A DNA stretch of 64,000 bases, taken from contig NZ_NPEV01000002.1 of NCBI RefSeq assembly GCF_003258835.1, forward strand, positions 111,991-175,990. Reading direction: 5' to 3'. This document shows positions 41,966 through 51,271 of the stretch, piece after piece. A program made the translations under genes and the position numbers. The notes beneath the pieces were generated by a model, which saw nothing but the letters and a program-made list of their open reading frames with translations, was not told the DNA's origin and made no database searches. Origin of the DNA: Rhodobium orientis (GTDB taxonomy: Bacteria > Pseudomonadota > Alphaproteobacteria > Rhizobiales > Rhodobiaceae). Position 1 is the first letter of the stretch. The number at the start of each line of letters is the position of its first letter.

Positions 41966-43957
41966 ATGCAGGACAATAACGAACCGATGCCGCCGGTGGC
42001 CCTGGCGAGGCCTGCTGGCCAGAAAGCGCGGACCCTGGCGGAGGACGGCCGCACCCTGTCGCCGACCATGGGAGACCGGGTCGTCGACGTGAAGCCCGAT
42101 CCGCCGGACCTGCGTGACCGGTTTTACGTGCCCGCACTTATCGACCTGAAGTTGAAGCTCGATCCGCCCAAGCGCGTCGAGGTCCTCGACCAGGGCCAGG
42201 AAGGGGCCTGCACCGGCTTCGGCCTTGCTGCCGTTATCAATCACCTCAACGGCTTTCGGCGCCAGGCCGGTGGCGAATACCTGCCGCGCCGGGTCAGCCC
42301 GCGCATGCTCTACGAGATGGCAAAGCTCCACGACGAGTGGGAGGGCGAGGCCTATTCCGGTTCAAGCATTCGCGGCGCGCTGAAGGGCTTCTTCCACAAC
42401 GGCGTCTGCGGCGAGGACCTGGCCCCGTACCATCCCGGCGCGACCAGTTGGACGCTGACCAAGCAGCAGGCCGAGGCCGCGCGCCATGTCGGTCTTGGCG
42501 CCTATTTCCGGCTGCACCCGGAAATCATCGACTACCACGTCGCGCTCAACGAGGTCCGGGCGATCTATTGTTCGGCCCGCGTCCATCGCGGCTGGGAAAA
42601 ACCCCGGGACGGCCGGATCGTGCCCTCGGCGCTTCAGACCGGCGGCCATGCCTTCGCGATCGTCGGCTATGACGCGGAAGGCTTCCTGATCCAGAATTCC
42701 TGGGGCGACGACTGGGGCGGCTTCGAAGGCCGGCCGGGCATTGCCCACTGGTCCTATCGGGATTGGGCCGCCAATGTCATGGACGCCTGGGTGTTGCGAC
42801 TTTCCGTGCCGACGCCAAAGGCCTTCGACCTCGTCAAGGCCGCTGTCGCCCGCGAGGCCGGTGTCGGCGGCAGCGGCAAGGCGTCGCCGCCGAAGCGCTG
42901 CGAGATCGTCGGCCATTTCGCCAATATCGACGATGCGGCGCTGGTCGAGACGGGCCGCTACGCGACGCCCCTGGAGAGCCTGACGGAAACGGCGGAGTTT
43001 CTTGCCCGACAGGGGGCGCAGACCACCGCGGCAAGGCGCACTTACGACCATATCCTGTTCTACGCCCATGGCGGGCTCAACACCCAGGACGATTCCGCCC
43101 GGCGCATCCACGCCATGAAGGAGGTGTTCAAGCGCAACCGGATCTACCCCATCCATTTTATGTGGGGCACCGGCTTTACCGACGAGTTGCTCGACGCCCT
43201 TGCCGGCGCCTACCGGACCTCTGCCGAACGCGTCGGCTCGTTCGAGGAGTTCAGGGACCGGCTGTTCGAAAAGCTCGCTCGCCCCATCGGCCGCGCCGTC
43301 TGGCGCCAGATGAAGGAGGACGCCCGCCGCAGCTTCCTGCCGGGCGGCGGCGGCTACCAGGTGATGCAGCTCTTCCTCGGCATGAATGCGGACCTGAAAA
43401 AGCCGTTCGGCATCCACCTCGTCGGCCACAGCGCCGGTTCGATCCTGCACGGCCACCTGCTCGACGCGATCCCGTCCATGAAGATCAAGGGCCCGCCGGT
43501 CGCCAGCCTCAGCCTGATGGCGCCGGCCTGTACCACCGAGCTGTTCGACAACCTGATCAGGCCGCGCATCGGCAAGACGTCCAAGGCCGATCATGTAAAG
43601 AAGGCGACTGTCTATCGCCTGATTGACAGCCGCGAGGAGGACGACACGGTCGGCCCGCTCTATGGCCGCTCGCTGCTCTATCTGGTCTCCAGCGCCTTTG
43701 AGGACATCGTCCGTCCGTCGATGGAGGTCCCCGCCGGCCAGCCACTCCTCGGCATGGAGATCTTTGCCGGTGGCACCGGGCAGGTATCGAACCTCGACGA
43801 GGTCTATGCCGGCCGCCAGAAGAAGGCGAGCGATGCCAGGACCCATGGCGGCTTCGACAACGACCGGGCGACCATGAACCATCTCCTGAAGACGGTTCTC
43901 GGCAAGGCCTTCGACCAGTCCAACGGCTTCCAGCCGCACGAGATGGAGGGGTATTAG
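41966..43957 (+). CDS. Fusion of a papain-like (C1) peptidase and an alpha/beta hydrolase
   Basis: The 663-residue protein joins two hydrolases. Residues 55-280 are papain-like: DQGQEGACTGF gives oxyanion Q76 and nucleophile C82, GGHAFAIVGYD gives H228, and LIQNSWGDDWG gives N244. Residues 360-640 are an alpha/beta-hydrolase: FYAHGGLNT (oxyanion region) and LVGHSAGS with nucleophile S489. No signal peptide or membrane helix is present, and no propeptide that I recognise. GGGAGGAGA precedes the ATG at 41966. The pairing is uncommon and no function is assigned. The enzyme could process a protein and a lipid or ester substrate together; an antibacterial or stress role is conceivable only. Confidence 0.8.
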   Translation: MQDNNEPMPPVALARPAGQKARTLAEDGRTLSPTMGDRVVDVKPDPPDLRDRFYVPALIDLKLKLDPPKRVEVLDQGQEGACTGFGLAAVINHLNGFRRQAGGEYLPRRVSPRMLYEMAKLHDEWEGEAYSGSSIRGALKGFFHNGVCGEDLAPYHPGATSWTLTKQQAEAARHVGLGAYFRLHPEIIDYHVALNEVRAIYCSARVHRGWEKPRDGRIVPSALQTGGHAFAIVGYDAEGFLIQNSWGDDWGGFEGRPGIAHWSYRDWAANVMDAWVLRLSVPTPKAFDLVKAAVAREAGVGGSGKASPPKRCEIVGHFANIDDAALVETGRYATPLESLTETAEFLARQGAQTTAARRTYDHILFYAHGGLNTQDDSARRIHAMKEVFKRNRIYPIHFMWGTGFTDELLDALAGAYRTSAERVGSFEEFRDRLFEKLARPIGRAVWRQMKEDARRSFLPGGGGYQVMQLFLGMNADLKKPFGIHLVGHSAGSILHGHLLDAIPSMKIKGPPVASLSLMAPACTTELFDNLIRPRIGKTSKADHVKKATVYRLIDSREEDDTVGPLYGRSLLYLVSSAFEDIVRPSMEVPAGQPLLGMEIFAGGTGQVSNLDEVYAGRQKKASDARTHGGFDNDRATMNHLLKTVLGKAFDQSNGFQPHEMEGY

Positions 43958-43977
43958 GGCGACGCGCGAGGCCGGAT

Positions 43978-45276
43978 CTATAGCCCGGCGGCGTCCATCA
44001 GCTCGTAGGAAAACGTCACGGCGCGAACGCCGATGGATCGGAACGCGTAGAACGGGACCGCCAGCAGGGAGGCTCGGGCGATCAAGGCAAGCTCGTGCGG
44101 TCGTCCGGTCATGAGTTGCGCGACCTGGTCTCCCACATAGCCGGACATGGCAACGCCCGCCCCGTTGAAGCCGGCGGCGTAGCCGATCCGGTCGGAGAGC
44201 ATGCCCGCCATCGGCAGCCCGTCCATGGAGAGCGCCACATATCCCGACCAGCGATAGTCGACGGCGACGTCGCCGAGCATCGGGAAGATCGTTCGCATCG
44301 CCTGTTCCAGCCGGCGGAGGGCGGCGGGCGACTCCACATGCCCGAGCGCGCCGCGGCCGCCGAAGATGATCCGTCCGTCGACCTTGCGGAACCAGCGCAT
44401 CATGCGCCGGGTCTCGGTATAGCTGCGCTCGTGCGTCAGCAGGCGGGCGTTGAGGTCAACGGGAAGCTTTGCCGTTGCAACGATGGAGCTTCGGAACGGC
44501 ACCAGGCTGTGCGCCAGCCGGCGGGTTGCGCCGGTCAATGAAGAATAGGCGTTGGTGGCGACGAAGGCCTGGCCGGCCAAGACTTCGCCGCCGGGGATAC
44601 GCAGCCGGACGCCCGCGCCCGTCTCGGAAATGTCGGTGACCGGCGTGCGGGAATAAATGTCGATGCCGCGCGCCCGCGCTGCCGCCCAGAGCCCCTGGAG
44701 ATAGGCGAGGGGTTGAAGGGCACCGGCGCGGTCTTGAAGGATACCACCGACGAAGCCGTCGCAGCCCGTTTCTTCGACAACGGCCCCGCGATCCAGCACA
44801 TGGAGTCCGGTCTCGCCGAGGGTTTTCTCCAACCACTCGGCCTCCTCGCGGGCGTGGTCGAAGGCGGCCTCGGTGTGTGCGCATTTCAACGCGCCGACGC
44901 GCCGGAACCCGGCCTCTTGGAGGTCGAACCGCTCGATGGTGGCGATCAGGTGGTCGACGCTGGCATTGGCGATGCCGTGCATGCGCCGGGCGGTGTCCAG
45001 CCCGTGGGATTTGGCAAGCTCTGCAAAGCCGCGCCGGAACTTCGCCGAGACCACGCCGCCATTGCGCCCGCTGCCGCCGAGCCCGACCGGGCCGGCCTCG
45101 AAGATCGCGACACTGAGGCCGGCATCGGCGAAGGCGTGGGCTGCATGAAGTCCGGTAAAGCCGCCGCCGACAACCGCGACGTCGCAGGAGATGTTTCCCT
45201 GCGGCGCGGGAGTGTCCTCTGCCGCCGGCGCCATCTCGCGCCAGAGCGACTTCGGTGGCGACGGCAGGTCCATCAT
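43978..45276 (-). CDS. FAD-dependent amine oxidoreductase (PuuB/OrdL-like)
   Basis: This 432-residue DAO-family flavoprotein has a dinucleotide fold (VAVVGGGFTGLHAAHAFADAG) and GSGRNGGVVSAKFRRGF, the flavin-attachment-like loop typical of PuuB-type gamma-glutamylputrescine oxidases. FNGAGVAMSGYVGDQVAQL is the C-terminal FAD segment. It oxidises an amine, probably with release of an aldehyde and ammonia; the substrate is unknown. Its start overlaps the HAD stop by 4 bases (ATGA at 45273-45276). Confidence 0.8.
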   Translation of the reverse strand: MMDLPSPPKSLWREMAPAAEDTPAPQGNISCDVAVVGGGFTGLHAAHAFADAGLSVAIFEAGPVGLGGSGRNGGVVSAKFRRGFAELAKSHGLDTARRMHGIANASVDHLIATIERFDLQEAGFRRVGALKCAHTEAAFDHAREEAEWLEKTLGETGLHVLDRGAVVEETGCDGFVGGILQDRAGALQPLAYLQGLWAAARARGIDIYSRTPVTDISETGAGVRLRIPGGEVLAGQAFVATNAYSSLTGATRRLAHSLVPFRSSIVATAKLPVDLNARLLTHERSYTETRRMMRWFRKVDGRIIFGGRGALGHVESPAALRRLEQAMRTIFPMLGDVAVDYRWSGYVALSMDGLPMAGMLSDRIGYAAGFNGAGVAMSGYVGDQVAQLMTGRPHELALIARASLLAVPFYAFRSIGVRAVTFSYELMDAAGL

Positions 45277-45974
45277 GGCGCTCCGAAGATCGTGTCGGCC
45301 AGAGCCCCGAGGCTCGGCAGCCTGAGGTCCGGTTCGGTGAACGCCTTCGGCTCCGGCGAGGCGCCGTAGCCCGGCTGGTCGTGGCGGCGCTCGATCCAGC
45401 ACACGGTATAGCCGAGCTCGCGGGCAACGCCGATGTCGTGGTGCTGGCTCTGGGCGACGTGCAGGATCTCGTCCCGGGAATAACCGAAGGCCGACTGGCG
45501 GCCCCGGTTGTAGTCGAAGAAACGCGGATCCGGCTTGGCGCATAGCGTCTCGTCGCAGGTCACCGCGTCGTTGAACGGCAGGCCGAGCCGGTGATTGTAG
45601 GCGCTGTAGGCGGTGCGGTCCGCATTGGTCATGGCAACCAGGCGGAACCGGGTGCGGAGGCGGGCAAGCGCTTCGGCGGAATCGTCAAAGGCCGGCCATT
45701 CCAGTACCGAAAGCTGGAAATCCCGCGCCGCCTGGGGCGTCGCCGGAAGGCCGAGTTCCCTGGCGATATGCAGATAGACTTCAACGAACGCCTCGCTGGA
45801 ACGCCCGTAATTGAGGTCCCGGCCGGCCATGTACGGCCCGAAGATGTCGTCATCGGAAAGCCCGGCGGCCGCCGTGCCCCCGATGCGGCGCACGGCGTCG
45901 AGGACGCCCTTTTCAAAATCGATGCAGGTGCCGACGATGTCGAAGGTCAGCACTTTGAAACGGGCGAAATCCAT
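45273..45974 (-). CDS. HAD-family hydrolase, haloacid dehalogenase type II-like
   Basis: This 233-residue protein has the HAD nucleophile motif LTFDIVGTCID, motif II MTNADRTAYS, a Lys-bearing AKPDPRFFDYN and the HVAQSQHHDIGVARELGY that ends the core. It resembles L-2-haloacid dehalogenases and related phosphatases. The aspartate that would protonate a phosphate leaving group (third position of DXD) is Val, so dehalogenase-type chemistry is possible. It is the first gene of a two-gene operon with the FAD oxidase. Confidence 0.78.
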   Translation of the reverse strand: MDFARFKVLTFDIVGTCIDFEKGVLDAVRRIGGTAAAGLSDDDIFGPYMAGRDLNYGRSSEAFVEVYLHIARELGLPATPQAARDFQLSVLEWPAFDDSAEALARLRTRFRLVAMTNADRTAYSAYNHRLGLPFNDAVTCDETLCAKPDPRFFDYNRGRQSAFGYSRDEILHVAQSQHHDIGVARELGYTVCWIERRHDQPGYGASPEPKAFTEPDLRLPSLGALADTIFGAP

Positions 45975-46073
45975 GTGCAGCTCGCTTGTCTGTGGCTTGG
46001 GTCCGCCAAGGTTGTTGCAGGAAACGGGCGTTCGGCAATTGTCAAAAATATTTGGGTATCATAACCTCACCTT

Positions 46074-47012
46074 ATGACAACGCTCCGCCGCAGACTGCCG
46101 TCGCCGGGATCCCTCTTCGTCTTCGAAGCCGCGGCGCGCTGCGAGAATTTCACCCATGCGGCGGCCGAACTGAACGTCACCCAGCCGGCGGTCAGCCGCG
46201 CCCTGGCGATGCTTGAGGCGCATATCGGCGCCCAGCTCTTCCAGCGCGGCAGGCCCGGCGTTCGGCTGACGGAAGACGGAAAACGCCTGAAAACGGCCGT
46301 CCAGAGCGCCTTTGCCGAAGTCGAAGAGGCCCTGCACGAGATCGAGGAACGGCGCACCGGCAAGTCGCAGGTGACGATATCGGTCTCCACCGCCTTCACC
46401 AATCACTGGCTGATGCCCCGGATCACCCGGTTCCAGACTGCGTTCCCCGATGTCGACCTGCGCTTCCAGCTCATCCCCGGACCGGTCACTGGTGGCCTCG
46501 GCGATGTCGATATCGCCATGCGCTACGGCGCCCCTGGCGAGATCCCCGGCCGTTTTATCATGCAGGAGGCTTATGTCCCGGTCTGTGCGCCCGGCTATCT
46601 GCAGACGATGCGCGGCGGCAGCGCCGCGCTGATCCTGCTGGAGGGCGATGCGCCGGACAGGCTGGCGTCTGTGGAGACACGCTCGCTTGGGACGCCCCAC
46701 GCACGTCTCACCTTTTCCGACTATTCCGTCGTCGTGCAGGCCGCCCTCGTCGGCCAGGGCATCGCCGCCGGCTGGCTCAACATCGTTTCGCACTGGATGG
46801 GCGAGGGGCGCCTGGTGCCGGCAAGCCGGACGCTCAAGGTGCCGGGCCGCGAATGCCGGCTGCAGATCCGTGATGAGGGTCCGCGCTCCGAAGTGGTATC
46901 GGCGGTCGCCGACTGGCTGCTGGAAGAAATGCAATCCGACCTCGCGACGATCGACGCCAGCCATCCCGAACTCGGCCTCGGCGCGATCCTTACCCCCGGA
47001 GCGGCGGCATGA
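46074..47012 (+). CDS. LysR-family regulator (GcvA-like)
   Basis: The 312-residue protein has an N-terminal winged helix (FVFEAAARCENFTHAAAELN, then VTQPAVSRALAMLEAHIG) and an effector domain with the GcvA-like MRYGAPGEIPGRFIMQE and VGQGIAAGW. It is divergent from the HAD-FAD operon and its stop overlaps the following LysR gene by 4 bases. Confidence 0.88.
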   Translation: MTTLRRRLPSPGSLFVFEAAARCENFTHAAAELNVTQPAVSRALAMLEAHIGAQLFQRGRPGVRLTEDGKRLKTAVQSAFAEVEEALHEIEERRTGKSQVTISVSTAFTNHWLMPRITRFQTAFPDVDLRFQLIPGPVTGGLGDVDIAMRYGAPGEIPGRFIMQEAYVPVCAPGYLQTMRGGSAALILLEGDAPDRLASVETRSLGTPHARLTFSDYSVVVQAALVGQGIAAGWLNIVSHWMGEGRLVPASRTLKVPGRECRLQIRDEGPRSEVVSAVADWLLEEMQSDLATIDASHPELGLGAILTPGAAA

Positions 47013-47917
47013 CCGTGAACCCCGCGATCTACGAAGCCTTCCAGGTCATCATGCGCTCCGGCACGGTGTCGGGCGCTGCGGAAATCCTGGGGCGCAGCCA
47101 GCCGGCCGTCAGCCGGATGATCGACAAGCTCGAACAGAGCCTCGGCGTCAAGCTGTTCGAGCGCCGCCGGGGCCGGGTGGTGCCGACCCACGCTGCCCAT
47201 CTGCTGCTCGACGAGGTCGAAAAGCTCTTCGTGTCGCTCGCCTCCCTCGACGATTTCGGCCGCCGCCTGGAGGAGGGCCTGGAGCAGGGCGTCGGCATCG
47301 CCTGCCTGCCCGCATTGGGCCTCGATTTCATGCCCGAGGTCATCGCCCGCTTCTGCCGCGAGCGGCCGCAGGCGCGCGTCGCCCTCAATGTGCGCATGTC
47401 CGTCAGCGTGGAGAAATGGGTGGCGACCCAGCAGGTCGACTTCGGCCTTGCCGAAACGCCGTTCCTCCTGTCCGGTTTCCGGACGCGGATTTTCGCCGAC
47501 ACCGTCTATGTGGCGGCGATCCCCGCCGGCCATCCCCTGGCCGGCGAAGAGGTTCTGCGTCCGGAGCACCTGCGGGATCACAGGCTGGTCGGATGGGCCG
47601 TGACGGTGTCCGCGCGGCGGACCTTCGACGACATCATGCAAGGGGCGGGGATCGCCCCGCGCCAGGTCATCGAGAGCACCATGTCGGCGCCGATCTGCAA
47701 CATGGTCAAGCGCGGCCTCGGCGTCGCCATCGTCGATCCGTTCACCGCCTGGGCGTACCGCGATCCGGGCCTCGTCTACCGCCCCTTCCGGCCGCACCTT
47801 CCCTGCCGGATCGCGCTGTTGCAGCCGGAAACGCGGGGCCCGAGTTCGCTGGCGACCGAGCTGATCGGCCAGGCCGAAATCCTGCGCGACGAGGTGCTGG
47901 CCACGGTCCTCGAATAA
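47009..47917 (+). CDS. LysR-family regulator
   Basis: This 302-residue LysR protein starts MTVNPAIYEAFQVIMRSGTV and carries a winged helix (LGRSQPAVSRMIDKLEQSLG) and effector domain (IACLPALGLDFMPEVIARF). It is translationally coupled (ATGA) to the preceding LysR gene, an arrangement that suggests joint control of the flanking catabolic operons. A near-palindrome lies immediately downstream, before the GlpD-like gene. Confidence 0.88.
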   Translation: MTVNPAIYEAFQVIMRSGTVSGAAEILGRSQPAVSRMIDKLEQSLGVKLFERRRGRVVPTHAAHLLLDEVEKLFVSLASLDDFGRRLEEGLEQGVGIACLPALGLDFMPEVIARFCRERPQARVALNVRMSVSVEKWVATQQVDFGLAETPFLLSGFRTRIFADTVYVAAIPAGHPLAGEEVLRPEHLRDHRLVGWAVTVSARRTFDDIMQGAGIAPRQVIESTMSAPICNMVKRGLGVAIVDPFTAWAYRDPGLVYRPFRPHLPCRIALLQPETRGPSSLATELIGQAEILRDEVLATVLE

Positions 47918-47932
47918 TCGATAAATGCGGAT

Positions 47933-47965
47933 CCTTTCATTATGCGTCCTGCGCATATTGAAAGG
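47933..47965. promoter_or_regulatory. Operator-like inverted repeat
   Basis: CCTTTCATTATGCG (47933-47946) pairs with CGCATATTGAAAGG (47952-47965) with a single mismatch across a 5-base centre. It lies in the AT-rich gap before the amine-transport operon and is likely bound by one of the two LysR proteins or another dimeric regulator. There is no T-run, so it is not a terminator. Confidence 0.6.
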
Positions 47966-48012
47966 AGTATTTTGCATTTTGAATCCGGTTGGAGGCCGTT
48001 TTTCATATTCCA

Positions 48013-49542
48013 ATGAAAAGGGCCGCCAACCGTGCTGAGGAACAGGAGACCTATGACGTCGTCGTGATCGGCGGCGGCGTCAACGGTACTGCGGCGTTGC
48101 GCGAGCTGACCAGAGCCGGCTACCGCACGTTGCTGGCCGAGGTCGACGACTTCGCGTCCGGCGCCAGCGGCCGTTCCTCGCGGATGCTGCATTGCGGCCT
48201 GCGCTATTTCGAGACCGAGCATCCGGTCTGGGACATCATTCGCCATCCTCTGCGTTTTGCTCGTGCCGCCGACATGGCCCGCCAGGCGATGCTGGCGCGG
48301 ACCGAACTCGCCGGGGACGAGACGGTCGCAACCCGCGCCATCGAACTCTCCTTCCCGGTCTGGGACGACGGGCCCTATCCGCGCTGGCAGCTCGATCTCG
48401 GCATCCGGCTCCTGGGGCTGCTCGGGCCGAGCGATCCGCCGCTCGACCGGCGCGTGCGCAACGCCGAGGAGGCCCGCCACCATCCGATCGGCAAGCATTT
48501 GCGCGACCAGGACACCCTGCGCGGCATGGTCAGCGTGCGCGAGTACCTGTTCGGCGCGCCGGAGCGGCTGTGCGTCGACAACGCCGTCGACGCCGAGGCT
48601 CATGGCGCCGACATCTGCCTTCAGACCCGCGCCGAAATCCGCGAACGCGATGCCGTAAGCCTCTGGCGTGTCGCCCTGGAAGATGTGGAGACCGGAGACT
48701 TCCGGGAAGTGCGGGCGCGCACCGTCCTTAACATGGCCGGCACCTGGGCCGACGACGTCGGCACCTTCGGCAAGCGGCTCGTGCGCGGCACCAAGGGCGC
48801 ACACATCATCCTCCGCCTGCCGGCGGGCTATGCCAACCGGGGCATCGCCACCCTGCACCGGCGCGGCTATCCGTTCTACGGCCTGCCGCTCGGCGACGAC
48901 CGCTATTATTTCGGCCCGACCGAAACCCTCTTCGACGGCGATGCCCACGACATCCGGGTCGAGGCGGAGGACCTTGAGTTCCTCATCGGCGAGACCAACC
49001 ACCTGCTTCCCGGACTGAACCTCACGCGCGCCGACATCGAGCAATGCTGGGCCGGCGTGCGACCGCTCACCCACGACCCCGACCGCCCGATGGGCGCAAG
49101 GGAGCGCACGGTGCACGACCTTGCCGACAAGGGCTTCGACAACGTTCTGGCGATGACCGCAGGGCCGGTCATGAGCCATCGCAGCGCCGGCCGCGAAATG
49201 CTTGCAAGGGTTCGCTCCAAAATCGGGAGTCCCCAGCGTGCCGCCGTTCGCACCCCGCAGGGACCTGGAGACAACCAGGCCGATGCGGAGGTGCGGGCGG
49301 TGACGAAAGAACATGCCCACGACCTGCACGGCGTCCTGGTGCAGCGCACCGGCGCCGTTTGGGAAGGGCTCCTCGGTCCGGAGCGGGTCGGCCGCACGGC
49401 CGAAAAGCTGGCGCCCTTGTTCGGCTGGGACGCCGGGCGTACACAACGTGAGGTTACCGCCTTTCTCGCTCGCCAGGAGCGGGAATTCGGCCCGCCGGAC
49501 GGGGCCGACACCACACTGCGAACTGCCGGATCAGATCGATAA
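48013..49542 (+). CDS. FAD-dependent glycerol-3-phosphate dehydrogenase-like protein
   Basis: This 509-residue protein looks like the GlpD family: VVIGGGVNGTAALRELTRAG then DDFASGASGRSSRMLHCGLRYFE (the flavin segment). The C-terminal helical GlpD domain is present but shortened. It sits at the head of an operon with a polar amino-acid transporter, not with glycerol genes, so its substrate may differ. Start choice is uncertain: TTG at 47989 overlaps a purine-rich GGAGG, while ATG at 48013 fits the family better. Confidence 0.78.
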   Translation: MKRAANRAEEQETYDVVVIGGGVNGTAALRELTRAGYRTLLAEVDDFASGASGRSSRMLHCGLRYFETEHPVWDIIRHPLRFARAADMARQAMLARTELAGDETVATRAIELSFPVWDDGPYPRWQLDLGIRLLGLLGPSDPPLDRRVRNAEEARHHPIGKHLRDQDTLRGMVSVREYLFGAPERLCVDNAVDAEAHGADICLQTRAEIRERDAVSLWRVALEDVETGDFREVRARTVLNMAGTWADDVGTFGKRLVRGTKGAHIILRLPAGYANRGIATLHRRGYPFYGLPLGDDRYYFGPTETLFDGDAHDIRVEAEDLEFLIGETNHLLPGLNLTRADIEQCWAGVRPLTHDPDRPMGARERTVHDLADKGFDNVLAMTAGPVMSHRSAGREMLARVRSKIGSPQRAAVRTPQGPGDNQADAEVRAVTKEHAHDLHGVLVQRTGAVWEGLLGPERVGRTAEKLAPLFGWDAGRTQREVTAFLARQEREFGPPDGADTTLRTAGSDR

Positions 49543-49578
49543 CGACACCACCGGCCAACACCACCAGAGGAGTTCGAT

Positions 49579-50421
49579 ATGATGAAACTGAAGACAATCG
49601 TCGGCGCGATCGCCATAGCGGTCGCGACCGTCGGCAGCAGTTCCGCCCAGGACGTCCAGAACGACCGCTTCAAGGAAGTGCTCGATCGAGGCGTCCTGCG
49701 TGTCGGCGTCCAGGGCGCGTTCCGGCCGTGGGCCTTCCGCTCCCCGGACGGCGCCCTGCAAGGCATCGAGGTGGATCTGGCAAAGACCGTTGCCGACCGC
49801 ATGGGCGTCAAGCTCGAGCCGATCGTCATCACCTCGGCCAACCGCATGGAGTTCCTCAAGCAGGGCAAGGTCGACCTCTTGATCGGCGCCATGTCGGACC
49901 GTCCCGACCGCCGCAAGGTCGTCGGCATCATCGAGCCCGCCTACTGGACCTCGGGCCCGACCCTGATGGCCAAGGAAGGCGTCATCAAGTCCTGGGACGA
50001 CATCAAGGGCAAGCCGGTCTGCGGCAAGCAGGGCGTCTTCTACAACAAGATCGCCGAGACCGAATTCGGCGCCAACGTCATCGCCTTCGGCGGCAACACC
50101 GAGGCCAAGCAGGCGCTGCGTTCCGGCAAGTGCATCGCCTGGGTCTATGACGACACCTCGATCGCCGCCGATCTGGCGAGCGGCGAGTGGGAAGGCTTCG
50201 AGATGCCGGTCGATACCGTGTTCTCCAACCCGTGGGGCGCGGCCGTTCCGCTGGAAGAACAGAGCGGCATCTGGGGCGCCTTCATGGCCGGCATGGCCTA
50301 CAACTGGCACAAGGACGGCACGCTGATCGAGCTGGAGAAGAAGTGGGGCGTCAAGCCGTCGCCCTGGCTCGCCAAGATGCACGAGCAGCTCACCTACGAT
50401 AACAGCTATCTCAACAACTGA
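49579..50421 (+). CDS. Polar amino-acid ABC transporter, periplasmic binding protein
   Basis: This 280-residue exported protein has a signal peptide (cleaved after SSA near 23) and the SBP_bac_3 fold: VLDRGVLRVGVQGAFRPWAF, then GIEVDLAKTVADRMGV and DLLIGAMSDRPDR. It would bind a small polar amino acid or related amine in the periplasm. AGAGGA lies 8 bases before the ATG. A hairpin follows and separates it from the permease genes. Confidence 0.9.
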   Translation: MMKLKTIVGAIAIAVATVGSSSAQDVQNDRFKEVLDRGVLRVGVQGAFRPWAFRSPDGALQGIEVDLAKTVADRMGVKLEPIVITSANRMEFLKQGKVDLLIGAMSDRPDRRKVVGIIEPAYWTSGPTLMAKEGVIKSWDDIKGKPVCGKQGVFYNKIAETEFGANVIAFGGNTEAKQALRSGKCIAWVYDDTSIAADLASGEWEGFEMPVDTVFSNPWGAAVPLEEQSGIWGAFMAGMAYNWHKDGTLIELEKKWGVKPSPWLAKMHEQLTYDNSYLNN

Positions 50422-50459
50422 CGGTTGCTCGGATAATCTGGCATTCCGACATGTGAACG

Positions 50460-50501
50460 GGGCGGCGCGCCGGCGCGAAAAAAACGCCGGACACGCCGCC
50501 C
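50460..50501 (+). terminator. Attenuator-like hairpin after the binding-protein gene
   Basis: An 8-bp outer stem (50460-50467 with 50494-50501) and a 6-bp inner stem (50470-50475 with 50485-50490) enclose an A-rich loop. Such hairpins between the binding-protein and permease genes are common in ABC operons and keep the binding protein in excess. Confidence 0.6.
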
Positions 50502-50524
50502 GTGGCAGATAGCAGGTTTTCGCC

Positions 50525-51271
50525 GTGCTGGATCTCTTTGCGCCATTCTTTCAGCGGCTCTACGAAACGACGGGGGTGAACTTCACCCCGTTCTACGACC
50601 CCTATGACTGGGGGCGGCTGCTTGAGGGCATGTGGGTGTCCGTCAAGCTGATCCTTGCGGTCATTGCCGTGTCGATGGTGATCGGGGTGGTCGGCGCCGG
50701 CGCCCAGACCTCCAAGCTGCGCATCGTGCGCTTCCTGGTCGCCGCCTATATCGAGATCTTCCGCAACACGCCGCCGATCGTGCAGCTCCTGTTCTTCTAT
50801 TTCGGCCTCGGCGCGATCACGCCCCGGGTCGACATGGGCGGTTGGTACGAACCGATCATCGGCTCCTTCGGCTGGGCGGTCATCGCGCTCGGCATCTTCG
50901 GCGGCAGCTACAATGTGGAGATCTTCCGCTCCGGCGTCGACGCGGTGCCGGAAACCACCAAGGAGGCGGCCGACGCGCTCGGTTTTTCCGACTTCAAGAT
51001 CTTCGCCTACATCACCCTGCCGCTGGCCTTCCGGTTCAGCCTGCCGGCGCTGACCAACAACGTCATCAGCCTGGCCAAGACCTCCTCGCTCGCCTACGTC
51101 ATCGCCGTTCCGGAGATCACCTACACGCTCAGCAACATCTGGTCGGACAGCGTCAACGTGCCGGAAATGATGGTCCTTCTGTTCCTCTACTACATCGTGC
51201 TGGTGGCGGTCATCGCCTGGCTGATGGGCTGGCTGGAACGCAAGCTGGCGCTGCCGGGATACGGCCAATGA
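50525..51271 (+). CDS. Polar amino-acid ABC transporter, permease 1
   Basis: This 248-residue permease has about five helices and the EAA loop (GVDAVPETTKEAADALGFSDFKIF) that contacts the ATPase. It starts with GTG. The protein begins with LDLFAPFFQRLYETTGVNF, and the His/Gln/Arg-type family fits. It is followed by permease 2 with a 4-base overlap. Confidence 0.88.
   Translation: MLDLFAPFFQRLYETTGVNFTPFYDPYDWGRLLEGMWVSVKLILAVIAVSMVIGVVGAGAQTSKLRIVRFLVAAYIEIFRNTPPIVQLLFFYFGLGAITPRVDMGGWYEPIIGSFGWAVIALGIFGGSYNVEIFRSGVDAVPETTKEAADALGFSDFKIFAYITLPLAFRFSLPALTNNVISLAKTSSLAYVIAVPEITYTLSNIWSDSVNVPEMMVLLFLYYIVLVAVIAWLMGWLERKLALPGYGQ

Noticed and set aside
50525-51271. Possible start of permease 1 at a later ATG
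   Set aside because: The GTG gives the normal family N-terminus, and ATG codons further in would remove the first helix.
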